This document shows positions 23,528 to 34,170 of a stretch of DNA of 64,000 nt, piece by piece. Below the pieces are notes generated by a model. That model saw nothing but the letters and a program-made list of their open reading frames with translations. It was not told the DNA's origin and made no database searches. Numbering within the stretch: position 1 is the stretch's first letter; each line of letters opens with the position of its first letter. Origin of the DNA: Coptis chinensis (Eukaryota; Streptophyta; Magnoliopsida; Ranunculales; Ranunculaceae); NCBI GenBank assembly GCA_015680905.1, contig CM027377.1, forward strand, positions 36,852,501 through 36,916,500, in the 5' to 3' direction. A program made the translations under genes and the position numbers.

Positions 23528-24163
23528 CTGAGTATACTTATTGTCCTTTCAAGGAATTTTGTGCGCAACATAGTATTGCTAGACGCTGGATAGTGATGGG
23601 CACGCCGCAGTAGAATGGGTTAGCAGAAAGAATGAATCGCACATTGCTTGAGAAAGCTAGGTGTTTGCTTTCCAATGTCAATCTTGGCAAAGAGTTCTAA
23701 GCATATGCAATAGCCATGATGTGTTACTTGTACAATAGATCACCAGTTCCGACAATAGACTGCAAGACACCTTATGAGGTATGGACAGAGAAACCAGCTG
23801 ATTATGATATTTTACGCGTGTTTGGATCTAGTGTTTACTGCCACATGAATGATAGTAAGCTTGATTCTAAAACTAAGAAAGCTATATTCTTGGGCTATGC
23901 AAAAAGAGGAAAGTGATACTGATTGTGGTGTCTTGAAACCCATAAGTCCCTAGTCAACAATACGTGAGATTACATATGATGAGACTTCGGTACTACATTT
24001 TAGCAGGCCAGAGAAGGCTAGAGATAGTGGTGATTCTATAGAATCTCAAATGGTTGAGATGGAAGCATCAGAGGATGCTATAGAGAGCAAGGTTCTTATT
24101 GAAAGAACTATTCAACAAGAAGAAGATCGAGTTACAACAACTTGAGCAACAAGCTTTGCCTAG
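23528..24163 (+). pseudogene. Copia integrase C-terminal half
   Basis: This continues the interrupted integrase: EYTYCPFKEFCAQHSIAR, GTPQ, a TAG stop, NGLAERMNRTLLEKARCLLS (with the catalytic-region Glu), then YNRSPVPTIDCKTPYEVW and VFGSSVYCHM, KKAIFLGYAKRGK. A TAG replaces Gln/Asn after GTPQ, and a TAA follows LGKEF. The tail carries the region between integrase and reverse transcriptase. Confidence 0.88.
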
Positions 24164-24786
24164 ATGAAAGCCAAAGAGAAGTATGAAACAAGTTACGAAG
24201 TATGGGCATGATAAGCCAGTGAAACATTATGGTCGACCAGACTCGATTCCATATGCACTGAATAACGTGGGTGATAAGCCAAACGAATTCAAAAAAGTTG
24301 TTAGAGATGGTCATTACAAAGATTGGTTGGTAGATATGCAAGAAATGGTGGAGGCTCATAACAAGTTTTATACTTGGGAATTTGTTTATTTGCCTATAGG
24401 CAGAGGGTTTTGGATTGTAGAAGGTTCCCTATGGAGTTGAGTTCCAACATTGGTTGGAGGTACTCCACTTCTTGCATTGTTGATTGATGTCTTTCGTAGG
24501 CATGGCCCTTTGTGGGCATTATTGCTCTTTGTGAGCATGACTCTGTGTGAACATAACTCTTTGTGAGTATGGCCCTTTGTGGGCATTATCGCTCTTTGTG
24601 GGCATGACTCTTTGTGGGTAGCTTTTCGTGGGCAAGACTCTTTTTGGGTATGGCTCTTTGTGGGCAAAGTCCTTTGGAATAGTTGATGGTGAGTTCAATA
24701 TGTGGTTTGAAGACTAGTGATTTTTAGTGAATAGTATGTTTGTGTTAGGCTCGATTTTATCTGTTAAAACCTCACTGAGGTGGAGA
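24164..24786 (+). repeat. Tandem duplication of the Copia 3' region, copy A
   Basis: This 623-bp unit holds the start of the reverse transcriptase (KHYGRPDSIPYALNN, MVEAHNKFYTWEFVYLPIGR). It then jumps to 3' non-coding DNA with many CTCTTTGTGGGCAT-type repeats (24490-24670) and the purine tract. The same unit recurs at 24787-24833 plus 30789-31351. The catalytic reverse transcriptase and RNase H are deleted in both. Confidence 0.85.
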
Positions 24787-25082
24787 ATGAAAGCCAAAGA
24801 GAAATGTGAAACAAGTTACGAAATATGGGCATGCACTACATCATAATAGGATATTTGCAACACGCACCTTTTTTTATTTGCAACGCTTATTTAGCGTTAG
24901 TAAGTTTTCAACGTTAAATAAGCGTTGGTAATGTTGTAAAGCGTTGCTTTATTTGGGTGAATTTCCAGAATTAATTGCTAACGCTTAAAAAGCGTTGGAG
25001 AAGTGTTACAAACTTAAAAATTTCGCGAACAGAGGGAAACCAAAAATATCGAAATATAAAACATAATTTTTTTTTTCTCTCC

Positions 25083-25380
25083 TCTCTCTCTCACCGCACC
25101 GCCGCATTATCTCAAGATCCCTAATTTTCGCACTCCTCAATCAAAGAAAACAAGAAATGGATTGTTGACATGCATCCTCGACCCAGAAATCATAATATTC
25201 TTTAGACATCCAACTCATTTCCTCCATATGGTATCGCGGTGTTGTTGTACAACAGATCCAAAAACAAAAAAAAACCTTCCAGATCCACAAAATTCGTCCT
25301 TAGTTGGTTTTTCGTCTCAACACATCCAAACAAACAAACCCCAAAGAAGCAAAACAGAAATTAACAACAGCTACAGGTAA
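25083..25380 (+). other. Leader-like segment at the 5' side of the CACTA cargo
   Basis: A CT-rich stretch (TCTCTCCTCTCTCTCTC) is followed by 5'-UTR-like sequence that ends CTACAG|GTAATTGCTT, a good donor site. It looks like the first non-coding exon of a captured gene. Its source is not recognised, but it precedes the serine decarboxylase exons in the same sense. Confidence 0.35.
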
Positions 25381-25719
25381 TTGCTTATTCTTTTGTTCTT
25401 CTTTGTTTCATTTGTGAATTGGCATGATATCGTTTTTCAAAAACCCAAATTGTTTTTGTGCATTTTTTTATTAAATTGGGTTCGAAAATTGGCGAAAATC
25501 AATATTCTTTGAACTAATGTTCTGATTTTGTTATCTAATCACAATCAATTCCGGAATGTTACCAAAGGAATTTGGAATTGCTCCTAACTATTATTTAACT
25601 ATTATTATAGCTGCTATAATAATAGAAGATGAAAATCAAGGGGAAGAAGAAGTAGCAATACCATACCCAGAAGAAGAAGAACAGAAAGTTGAAAACCGAA
25701 GAAGAAGAAAAAACAACTA

Positions 25720-27062
25720 TGGTGTCCGTTTAATAACCTTGGTGATCCGTTTATTGAGAGCAACTATGGTGTCCATTCCGAGCAATTTGAAGTGGGTGTT
25801 TTGGATTGGTTTGCTCGCCTCGGGAATTAGAGAGGATGAATATTGGGGTTATATTACAAATTGTGGTATATAAGGCAACCTTCATGGTATCCTTGTCGGG
25901 TTAGTAAATTTTTTTTTTGTTGTCACTATTGGGACCGAGTAGGAACGTGACCATTATTTACTTGAGAATAGTAAACCGATATGACAATGTGCGGGAGGGT
26001 GTTTCCGATGGAATTCTCTATCGTCCACGAGATACACACTATTCTCGCCTTCAAAGCGCACGAATGTATTGGATGGATCGTAAAAGTCAACACTCGGTCT
26101 CGGTGAGATTGGTTATGCAGATTTCAAGGATAAACTACAAATGAATAAGGAGAAGCCAGCCATCATCAATGTTAACATAGGTGTGTCGAGTTGTTCCTTC
26201 TAATTTCTATCTTTCTTACAAGAACTCATGCTCAACCTTAGTTATGTATTTGCAGGAACAACGGTTAAAGGAGCCGTTGATGATCTTGATTTAGTTATAA
26301 AAACTCTTGAAGAAACGGGATTCTCGCATGACTGATTCTACATTCATTGTGATGGGGCATTGTTTGGGCTCATGATGCCTTTTGTCAAACGTGTATGTCT
26401 TTAGTTGTTCCTTTCTTAAGCTACTGTATCCTTTGGTGGTAGTTCTATGTGAATGCATGTTTGTATATTGTGTTGATTTGTCTCAATGTCTAACATGCAC
26501 CAAAAGTCTCATTTAAGAAGCCAATTGGAAGTGTGAGTGTCTCTGGTCACAACTTTGTTGGCTGCCCAATGCCTTGTGGTGTTCAGATAACAAGACTAGA
26601 ACACATCAACGCCCTTTCAAGGAATGTTGAGTACCTCGCTTCGCGAGATGCCACCATCATGGGCAGCCGTAACGGTCATGCACCAATTTTTCTCTGGTAT
26701 ACCCTGAACCGGAAAGGTTACGGGGGTTCCGTAAAAGAAGTCCGAAAGTGCCTTAGGAATGCTCACTACTTGAAAGACCGCCTTCGAAGAAGGAATTGGT
26801 GTCATGCTTAATGAGCTTAGCAAAGACAGTTGTTTTGAACGGCCACAAGACGAGGAGTTTGTTCGTCGGTGGCAATTAGCCCGCCAGGAAACATCATCCA
26901 TGTGTTGTGGTCATGCCAAATATTACCATTGACAAGCTAGATGATTTCTTGAATGAATTGATCGAGAAGCATGCAACATGGTTCCACGATGGAAAACCCG
27001 CACTCCTTGTATTGCAGCCAGAGATAGGAAAGAACTGTTGTGCTTGTGCTCTACACAAGTGA
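25720..27062 (+). pseudogene. Captured serine decarboxylase (SDC) fragment
   Basis: Exon pieces in order read [15 protein letters not shown] and [77 protein letters not shown], then [38 protein letters not shown] and a C-terminus ending CACALHK and a stop. This is the C-terminal two-thirds of plant serine decarboxylase, a PLP enzyme that makes ethanolamine from serine for phospholipid and choline supply. Introns with splice-like ends remain, so it was copied from genomic DNA. It is dead. The SGHK lysine that holds PLP is Asn here, there are stops (for example after SHD), and the frame breaks near 26790 and 26905. Identity rests on remembered family sequence. Confidence 0.88.
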
Positions 27063-28048
27063 TGCATGTGTTTAAGTTAGACTTGTAGTTTTCTAGCATT
27101 TGTTGTGCTATTTGTACTTGAAAACTTGTGTTATTAATAAAACTCACGAAGATGGATCTCAGTGAGAATCCTTCCCCTTTTTTTTTTCCCATTTATTCTT
27201 GTTTACATTCAAGCAGGCCGCTGTTGTTATTGGACAAGGATGAGTTCTCTCAGAAAAAGTCGGAAGGCAATGGGATTTCGATTGGTTTGACATGGCAAAG
27301 GTGCATTTAGAACCAACATTGCCTAGGACTGTCATTGTTCCCGAATATGAATTGCCATTCAAGCGGCCTAAAGATTGGGAACCCAGATCGATGGAGGTAT
27401 GTAATTCTTCATTTATACTTTTACATACTTTACATGTGCCAAAGTTGTTTGGAAACATGTTTATATTCGTTCTCTTTAGTTCCCCGTATGGAAGTTGATT
27501 TTGTTTAATATATGCAGATGGATGTATCAGAATATATGCATTTAAGATTTACCCTAATAAAGTGGAAGGAATAATTACGAGATTTTGAAATGAGCTATAT
27601 TTAGTGAGATTTTGAAAGTGGTACGTTTCTGAAAACCTAGGAAGCAAGGACACCAACACCAACACAGTCTGTCTGACATGAATGTACAACAATTCTTGAA
27701 AAAATAAAAATATGGGTAAGGCAAGGACACACTTACTGACCGTGTCAGAAGTAAAACATGGATATTCCTTCTGTTTATCTGATTATATTGAGAGTTGCTT
27801 ACTACTCATGATACTTTTAACTCATTTACATGGGGTGACCAGATAGAATGTTGTTAACCAACACATCCACTATGTCTACATTTGGATAATGTATAGCTCA
27901 TAACACTAAATGTAGATATTCTTCATAGCTATCTCTTGTTATAGGAAAAGACCCGAAGTATCTTTTATTATCAATGATAAATTGTAGTGCTTGTGGTTAC
28001 TATTTTCTGCCATTTAGCGATATTTTATCTTTCTCCCCTTCTTTATAG
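27063..28048 (+). other. CACTA interior, unrecognised exon-like pieces
   Basis: After the SDC stop come 3'-UTR-like AT-rich DNA and a plus-strand piece around 27284-27396. That piece reads MAKVHLEPTLPRTVIVPEYE and then DWEPRSMEV before GAGG|TATGTA, like a coding exon with a donor site. I do not recognise its family. The remainder looks intronic. Confidence 0.35.
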
Positions 28049-28206
28049 ATGTCGTGACAAGCAGAAAACAGAATCTTCTCGTCTCCAGACGGTGAACAGG
28101 AAGCTGAGTGCCATGAACAAGCTATTGATGGAAGAGAATGATCGGCTACGTAAGTGTCTCAAAGTTTGTTTACGAAAATGGGTATATGAAGCAACAGTTG
28201 ATCAAC
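28049..28206 (+). pseudogene. Captured HD-ZIP III (REVOLUTA-type) leucine-zipper exon
   Basis: After a TTTATAG acceptor the sequence reads CRDKQKTESSRLQ, VNRKLSAMNKLLMEENDRL and, after a small frame slip near 28147, VYENGYMKQQL, ending at a GTAAGT donor. This is the junction of homeodomain and leucine zipper in class III HD-ZIP factors, which set leaf polarity, vascular and meristem patterns. The Asp in CRDKQ and the NGYMKQQL end fit the REVOLUTA branch best, as remembered. Neither homeodomain nor START domain is present, nor the miR165/166 target region, so no working factor is encoded. Confidence 0.85.
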
Positions 28207-29506
28207 GTAAGTGCCTTCTCCTTCACTCTTTATGTATCGTATTTATACCTATCTTTCACATCCTTTACTTGATTACTAGTGAAGCCTCCAGAAACACATG
28301 TATATGCCATTTTTTCAATTAATTAAGCGCCAGATACCTCTGATCCTTTTTCCTTTGATTTGTCTTTTGAGCTTTTGCTTTTAGAAACACAGAGTTACTA
28401 TATATAAATGGGGAGACTAGGAAAGATGCTGGTCCTAGAAGTGAGGCTCAGAGTTACTGGGCTGTTGCTGAATCAGAGGTATGAAACACAGAGTTGCTGA
28501 ATCAGAGGTATGAAACACAGAGTTGCTTTTAGTGATTCAGAGGTATGAAATAGTTTATTTACTAGTTTATGTTTTTCAACATATTAAACTATTTCTTCTT
28601 AATCACGCCAGAGTGATGATATAGATCATCATACTCACAACTCTAGTGTCAAAAGTGTTACTCTCAACCATCAACAAAGAAAATTATCAAAGTCCTACGA
28701 TGGATACTCGGTAAGAATAATGTTGTATTTTTTTTTATTAATATTATTATTATTATTATTTAACTTATAAATTTTACAGAGTCACTCTTCTCATAAACCG
28801 ATGAGGAACTACGGGATACTCATGCTCATAAAAATGGGACCGAGAGAACGATACGAGCAGTTTATTCACAGAAAAAGGTTTGGTTTTTTAGGTGTGATGC
28901 TTAATCCTCAAGACTCAATGCTTATTTATATATTGATTATCTGTAGACAGAACATCCTACTAGTGATGGAGCACGACCGGGATGTATCAAGTTATCGCGA
29001 GAACAACTTAGACATGTTGTTGAAGATATCGACTGAAATCGAATCGTATGCAATGCTTTTACCCTTCCATACTTTGCATCATCTATATATATACCTCTGT
29101 AAGACCTTGTGCTCTTCTTGTTTCGCTTATCTTGTAGGGAATAGTGAAATCAAATCATTCTACTCGTTGGATATATTTATTTCTATAAGAGAAGTGGAAA
29201 ATCAATCAGTTCAAAGAACAAACCTTGTTTGAATAGTTTAATCCTATGTTACATGGACACGCTATATTTCAAAAATAATCCGTGTCGGATACGTATCCAC
29301 GTGTCCGTATTTTTTTTTGGATAAATAGATTTTATTAGAATGGACTTTGCACTATTGCACTATTTTCTTTACTTTTTAACATCCTAGCTTGGTTGACACT
29401 TGCCAGTTGTGTTATGGTTTCGATTGTGTATGTCTTTGTTCGTTTGCGGTTTAAATTGTTTATGAAAGGCTGAAGTGCCGATTTTTTAATCACATGTCAT
29501 GTCATT
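28207..29506 (+). other. CACTA interior, further unrecognised exon-like pieces
   Basis: Plus-strand pieces bounded by splice-like sites read AGPRSEAQSYWAVAESE (28427-28480), SDDIDHHTHNSSVKSVTLNH (from 28613), DEELRDTHAHKNGTERTI (28802 on) and PGCIKLSREQLRHVVEDID (28977 on). They could be exons of one further captured gene. I do not recognise it. A short direct repeat (CAGAGGTATGAAACACAGAG) lies at 28470-28540. Confidence 0.35.
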
Positions 29507-29997
29507 AGGTGAGAGTGCCCGCTACGGGGTCGATATAAACACTGGTGGAATCATAGATACATTTGCCAACTTTGTATGGGAACTTGCTGTTGTTAAGGTA
29601 TTCAATGTTCTTTCCCATGTTGCTTTGTTCAGTTTCTTTTTACCTACATTGGTTGTGATTGCAAATGTCTCAGATAAATGCTATAAATGCGAACAGAGGG
29701 CAAACTTGCCTAATTCTAAGTGTGGACGAGACCGTGAAGAACCCAAAGGTAAGGTTTTCTCCAGCTACTTGTATGGCGTTTGTAGTGTTATCTATCAAAC
29801 ATGTTACACTCTGCCAAAAGTTCAGTGTCTTCATATCCCAAGAGTTCAGTTGTTCAAATTTATTTCCTTTTTTCATTCCAATCGTGCCATCCTTGGTAGT
29901 CACAAGTTGTTTTTAATTTTTCTTTGTATTGTTATTTTCTAATGGCTATTCATTGTATTGATAATCCAGCGGAGAGTATACAAGGAGGAGATGCTCG
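29507..29997 (+). pseudogene. Captured CCT7 (chaperonin TCP-1 eta) C-terminal exons
   Basis: Three exon pieces with intact splice sites read ARYGVDINTGGIIDTFANFV (29517-29597), INAINA then LILSVDETVKNPK (29674-29748), and AESIQGGDA (from 29970). They match the C-terminal equatorial region of subunit eta of the cytosolic chaperonin CCT/TRiC, which folds actin and tubulin. A Pro to Leu change (WEPAVVK to WELAVVK) and a frame slip around NANRGQTC show decay. Only the last part of the gene is present. Confidence 0.87.
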
Positions 29998-30202
29998 CTT
30001 AGAGCGATGGGTTGAGGGCGGCATGCGGGGTTTCGTGGGTCGGAAGGGGAATCTTTAACGAAGCGTTGAGCTTTTGGGTTTGAAGATGCCAAGGACTTCT
30101 TAGAGTGAAGGGAAGATTTTGAAAGCAAGGGTGGTTTGTTTTGTGGGAAGTTTGCTTTCGTCCCTAATTTTGTTTGCTTCCGTTTTTGGAGTGAGTTTGT
30201 AG

Positions 30203-30203
<1 letters not shown>

Positions 30204-30251
<48 letters not shown>
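30204..30251. repeat. (TA)n microsatellite inside the CACTA
   Basis: About 48 bp of pure TA. It creates open frames of Tyr-Ile repeats on both strands that are not genes. Confidence 0.95.
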
Positions 30252-30255
<4 letters not shown>

Positions 30256-30997
30256 ATATATTTGTCCATTCATTCTTGTATTCATTGGATTCTTGTATTC
30301 ATTGGTTATTGTAGGTTTAGGTTGGTCTCGCTACAAAATATGAGAAATTTTTTTTTTTTTATTAGCAACCCATCGCTTAGCGGTTTATAACCGTTACAAA
30401 TGAATTTTAAATTATTTTTTTAAATTAACTAACAACTTTGCAACAGTTACAAACCGTTGGTAAAAATTTTAACAAATTACCAACGCTTTAAAAAGCTTTG
30501 AAATAAAACCGTTGCAAAGGTTTTAAATATGTGTACGAAATAGTTATAATAAGCGTTGGAAATTTCTGTTTGCAACGCTTTTTAAGCGTTGGAAATTTCT
30601 ATTTGCAACGCTTTGAATTTTTGTTTGCAACGCTTTTTAAACGTTAGAAATTTCTGTTTGCAACGCTTTTTTGCTTAAATATTTCCAACACTTTACCGAC
30701 GCCATATTTGCAACGCTTAAAAAGCGTTGCGAAAATTATTAGCAACGTTTTTTTGCCGTTGCAAATATCCTGTTATAGTGTAGTGATGATAAGCCAGTGA
30801 AACATTATGGTTGACCAGACTCGATTGCATACGCACTGAATAACGTGGGTGATAAGCCAAACGAATTCAAAGAAGTTGTTAGAGATGGTCATTGCAAAGA
30901 TTGGTTGGTGGATATGCAAGAAATGGTGGAGGCTCATAACAAGTTTCGTACCTGGGAATTTGTTTCTTTGCCTATAGGCAGAGGGTTTTGGGTTGTA

Positions 30998-31240
30998 GAA
31001 AGTTCTCTATGGAGTTGAGTTCCAACATTGGTTGGAGGTACTCTACTTCTTGCATTGTTGATTGATGTCTTTCGTAGGCATGGCCCTTTGTGGGCATTAT
31101 TGCTCTTTGTGAGCATGATTCTTTGTGAACATATCGCTCTTTGTGAGTATGGCCCTTTGTGGGCATTATCGCTCTTTGTGGGCATAACTCTTTGTGGGTA
31201 GCTTTTCGTGGGCAAGACTCTTTGTGGGCAAAGTCCTTCG
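30998..31240. repeat. CTCTTTGTGGGCAT repeats in the Copia 3' region
   Basis: Degenerate 15-30 bp direct repeats around the words GCTCTTTGTGGGCAT and GACTCTTTGTGGGTA. They match 24490-24670 in the other copy of the duplicated 3' region. Long minus-strand frames of the type PTKSHTHKE come from this repeat. Confidence 0.8.
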
Positions 31241-31351
31241 GGATAGTTGATAGTGAGTTCGATATGTGGTTTGAAGACTAGTGATTTTTAGTGAATAGTA
31301 TGTTTGTGTTCGGCTCGATTTTATCTGTTAAAATCTCACCGAGGTGGAGAA

Positions 31352-31987
31352 TGTTGGAAAACAGTACCCCTAATATGCCTTGGTGAAGGACCGCACGCTC
31401 CTTAGTCTTGATCAGCAAAGTTTCTCCAGGAAGGGCAAACAACAATATTGGAAGTTGATCCTTCATAAGGGGCGCACGCCCTATAATATGTCTTGGTGAA
31501 AGGCTCATGCCCTTGCACAAGTAAAGTTTCAGTTTTACCGAGATGATTCTGAATTTTGTCTTACACCAAAATTTCGGATTACTATATAAAAGAAGTTAAG
31601 GTTTTGACCCAAAACTAAGCTAATAAGTGAGAAGAAAATAGAGAGATTTGATAGAGCATTCTTTGTGAGTGATTCATTCTTTGTGAGTGATTGAGAATTG
31701 ATTGTTGTGTACAATTAAAACAAATCCTCTTGTAATCTTCTTGTTCATCTAGTGGAACTATTGATCTCGTCGTGTGGATGTAAGCATATTGCTGGACCAC
31801 CCTAAATCTTTGTGTTATTGTGTGTGTTCTTTACTACATCTCTTTACTTGTTTATGTTTTGCTAGTTGATAGAGATATTTGGTTGTGTTTGAGTATTGTC
31901 AAGAACACTTGTCTTGTTTAAAAGTCACACCTTTGTAGTTAATCTTGTTGTTGAACACTCGTTTCCGCATTGTGATTCTCATAACAG
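31352..31987 (+). repeat. 3' LTR of the Copia element
   Basis: It starts TGTTGGAAAACAGT directly after the GAGGTGGAGAA purine tract and ends CTCATAACA. It lacks part of the segment that makes the 5' LTR longer. Scattered substitutions and small gaps against the 5' LTR indicate an insertion that is not recent. Confidence 0.92.
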
Positions 31988-33794
31988 AATCTAAACCATA
32001 AGTTAATGTTAAGAAGGTAAATGGGGCTGATATAAGTTATCCTTACTAATAATTAAGGCGAAAACCAATGGTACACGCCGCCACAGTCTTGATAGCAATT
32101 TTGGTCCCTGAATTACTGGGGGAGGGCACACGGCACACCAAGGATCATGAATCTCGCATATCACCAATATTGTCCCTCACTTACAACCACTAAGCCGAAG
32201 CGGCATCATAAATGATGTGGATTGGAGGCGATATCTCAATTTAGTAACGCAACATTGAACTCTTGCTTAGCCGGATGAGGGATATTTCATTCACACCCGT
32301 CTACGTAAAATCTTGCTAAGAATGACAATGGACAAAGTAGCGATTGCATATATTCAAGTTCCATCAAGGTCAAGGATGATATTAAGTTATGCTTTTGATT
32401 ATAGATGAAAAACTTTTAGGAATTTAGGCTGAAAGGACTTTGTGTGTGCATGTGTATGTGGATTGTGAAAGGATGCAGCCACAAAACTGCGAAAGAGTTG
32501 GTCGGACCAGGTTGGAGCTGACCCCAAAAATGCCCCCCCTTTGTTGTTCAAAACCAGGAGCAGGGATATGAATGTTTTTGACATCTAGGTATCAAAGGAA
32601 ATATCCGGTTAACAATAATTTAGTATGAAATGTCATGTTCTTCATTATCCTGTCTTCGAATTTTTTTGTAATCTTGTTCGACACACATACAACACACTCA
32701 CGCCAATAAGGTCCTACACCCACAAATTTTATAGATCTTCTGATCTTGCAGTATCTAACCACATTCGAGTATTCGACTTGTATCCCTCAAAATAACCATA
32801 ACTCACCGGCAACTAAAAATCCTAGCTAGTCCTTTTTAGTTTAAACAAACAGGGCCCACTTCATAACTCCCACTGCTTAGTAACAAACTAACAACGTCTT
32901 CCCGCATGTACTGGATGTAGGACCTAGTTTTTCATTACCTGCAGGCAAAGTTAACTTGTCTACTGATTTATACATCGCACTTGCCAGTACAAGTGGCAAA
33001 CGCACAATCAGGTTGCACTTGGACCAGTGAATTTTCTTTGCAATGGTATCAAGTTTTGTCTTGGTCTGATGATAGTGTCACAGCCAGTTCATTTTGCAAA
33101 TTATGCAAGTTTAGTGAAAACATCAAATACATATGGATTTGCATATAGACACTACTAATTTTACCAAAGGCACCACACACTAAGCACAAAACAAAGGAGT
33201 CATAGAATTAGGACTGAAAATAATAATTTTTTAATAATCAAAACACAAATTTTCTTTTACAGAATTTTCTAATATTTAAAATCAAACAAGAAAGATTTAT
33301 AAAATTTATTACTAATTGAAGATACTAATTGATTTATTTATTTTCTATTTTTTTTAAATTGATTGAATTATAAAATTTATTGAAGTTTGAAGGAACCCCA
33401 ACATGAAAACAAATAATTCTCCTAATAATTTACGAATCAAATCTATAATCTTTTCTCCAGATTATTACATTTGCAATCAAAACAAAACTTCTAATGAAAT
33501 TATTCAATCGCGCATTTGAATGAATATACACATTCGTTCAATTTATAGAAGATGATTAAAATTTTGAATTTGTCAACATGGAAAATGCACATTGATTCAA
33601 TGAAACGTAAGATAAAACCAAACTAATCAAAATTAAACAATTTTTTTTTTATAAAAACATAAAAATCTTAAGTGGTGCCTATTCAATTTTGAAGTGATGC
33701 TCATTTGGTCTTAGGATCCGTTTTGTTTTGTTTTAGGTGTGACAACCCTTGGTAAAATAAGTGGTGTCTTTATAAAAACATGTGTGTGTGACCT
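31988..33794. other. Intergenic DNA, no gene seen
   Basis: AT-rich, with no recognisable coding or RNA gene. Short frames on both strands lack family resemblance. Confidence 0.5.
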
Positions 33795-34025
33795 GATTTT
33801 TTGTGGATATAATCTTCTCACAATGGATAATATGGCCACAAAATTTCATCCTATGTGGATATGTCTAGCCCTCCGAAAACTAGTGTTCAATTTTGAAGAT
33901 TTATCTAATGGTCCAGAATTTTCAAATTTCATAATAACATTTGATTAGGTTAGACATATTTGAATGAGCCGAAATTTTGTAGACATGTTTATTCATGGTG
34001 GGAAGATCATATCTACAAAATATCG
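33795..34025. mobile_element. Foldback MITE copy 1
   Basis: The left half (TTTTTGTGGATATAATCTTC, then ACAAAATTTC) is approximately the inverse of the right half (GAAATTTTGTAGACATG, then AGATCATATCTACAAAAT). The whole 230-bp unit can fold into a long imperfect hairpin. The same arrangement occurs at 34171-34410 and 35605-35845. Confidence 0.65.
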
Positions 34026-34170
34026 TCCCTTAATTCAACAAGTAGGATGAGATATGGTTTTGTACATTTTGGGAGTGGCTCTGTCCTTCCCCATATATAG
34101 AGGAGGGATCCATATACACCATTTTTTATACAACAGTTTATATAATGTGCTCCATCTCACTCTACAAATT
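34026..34170. other. Spacer between foldback MITEs
   Basis: Short AT-rich spacer with nothing recognisable. Confidence 0.4.

Larger units (their letters stand above)
24834..30785 (+). mobile_element. CACTA (En/Spm) element carrying host gene fragments
   Basis: The 5.95-kb element begins CACTACATCATAATAGGATA and ends, inverted, CACTACACTATAACAGGATA. It is flanked by the 3-bp target duplication ATG (24831-24833 and 30786-30788). Both subterminal regions (to about 25010 and from about 30430) are packed with short inverted repeats of GCAACGCTTTTTAAGCGTTG type, the usual CACTA transposase-binding layout. No TNPD/TNPA-like transposase is seen. The interior holds fragments of serine decarboxylase, HD-ZIP III and CCT7 genes, all in the plus sense and with exon-intron structure. 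It is a non-autonomous gene-capturing ('Pack-CACTA') element. Confidence 0.92.
24787..31351 (+). repeat. Tandem duplication copy B, split by the CACTA element
   Basis: Copy B starts AATGAAAGCCAAAGAG right after the purine tract of copy A. It is interrupted after 46 bp by the CACTA at 24834-30785, and resumes at 30786 (ATGATAAGCCAGTGAAAC), running to the 3' LTR. The junction between copies has an ATG shared by both parents (TAGATGAAAG and GAGAATGTTGG), which suggests joining at short homology. Confidence 0.85.
19289..31987 (+). mobile_element. Ty1/Copia LTR retrotransposon, decayed, with nested insertions
   Basis: The element is bounded by LTRs of 679 and 636 bp that begin TGTTGGAAAAC and end CATAACA, with near-identical flanks TAATC and GAATC (4 of 5). 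A TGGTATCAGAGC primer-binding site follows the 5' LTR. A purine tract GAGGTGGAGAA precedes the 3' LTR. The order of domains (gag zinc knuckle, protease, integrase, then reverse transcriptase) is that of Copia. Inside it sit a solo LTR with its own hAT MITE, a tandem duplication of the 3' part, and a CACTA element. Coding is broken by stops and deletions; most of gag and most of the reverse transcriptase are missing. It cannot move by itself. Confidence 0.92.

Noticed and set aside
24386..24667. A minus-strand frame of PTKSHTHKE-like repeats (also at 30934-31215)
   Set aside because: It comes from the CTCTTTGTGGGCAT repeats in the Copia 3' region and has no independent support.
30100..30390. 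Frames with long Tyr-Ile runs on both strands
   Set aside because: They translate the (TA)n microsatellite at 30204-30251.
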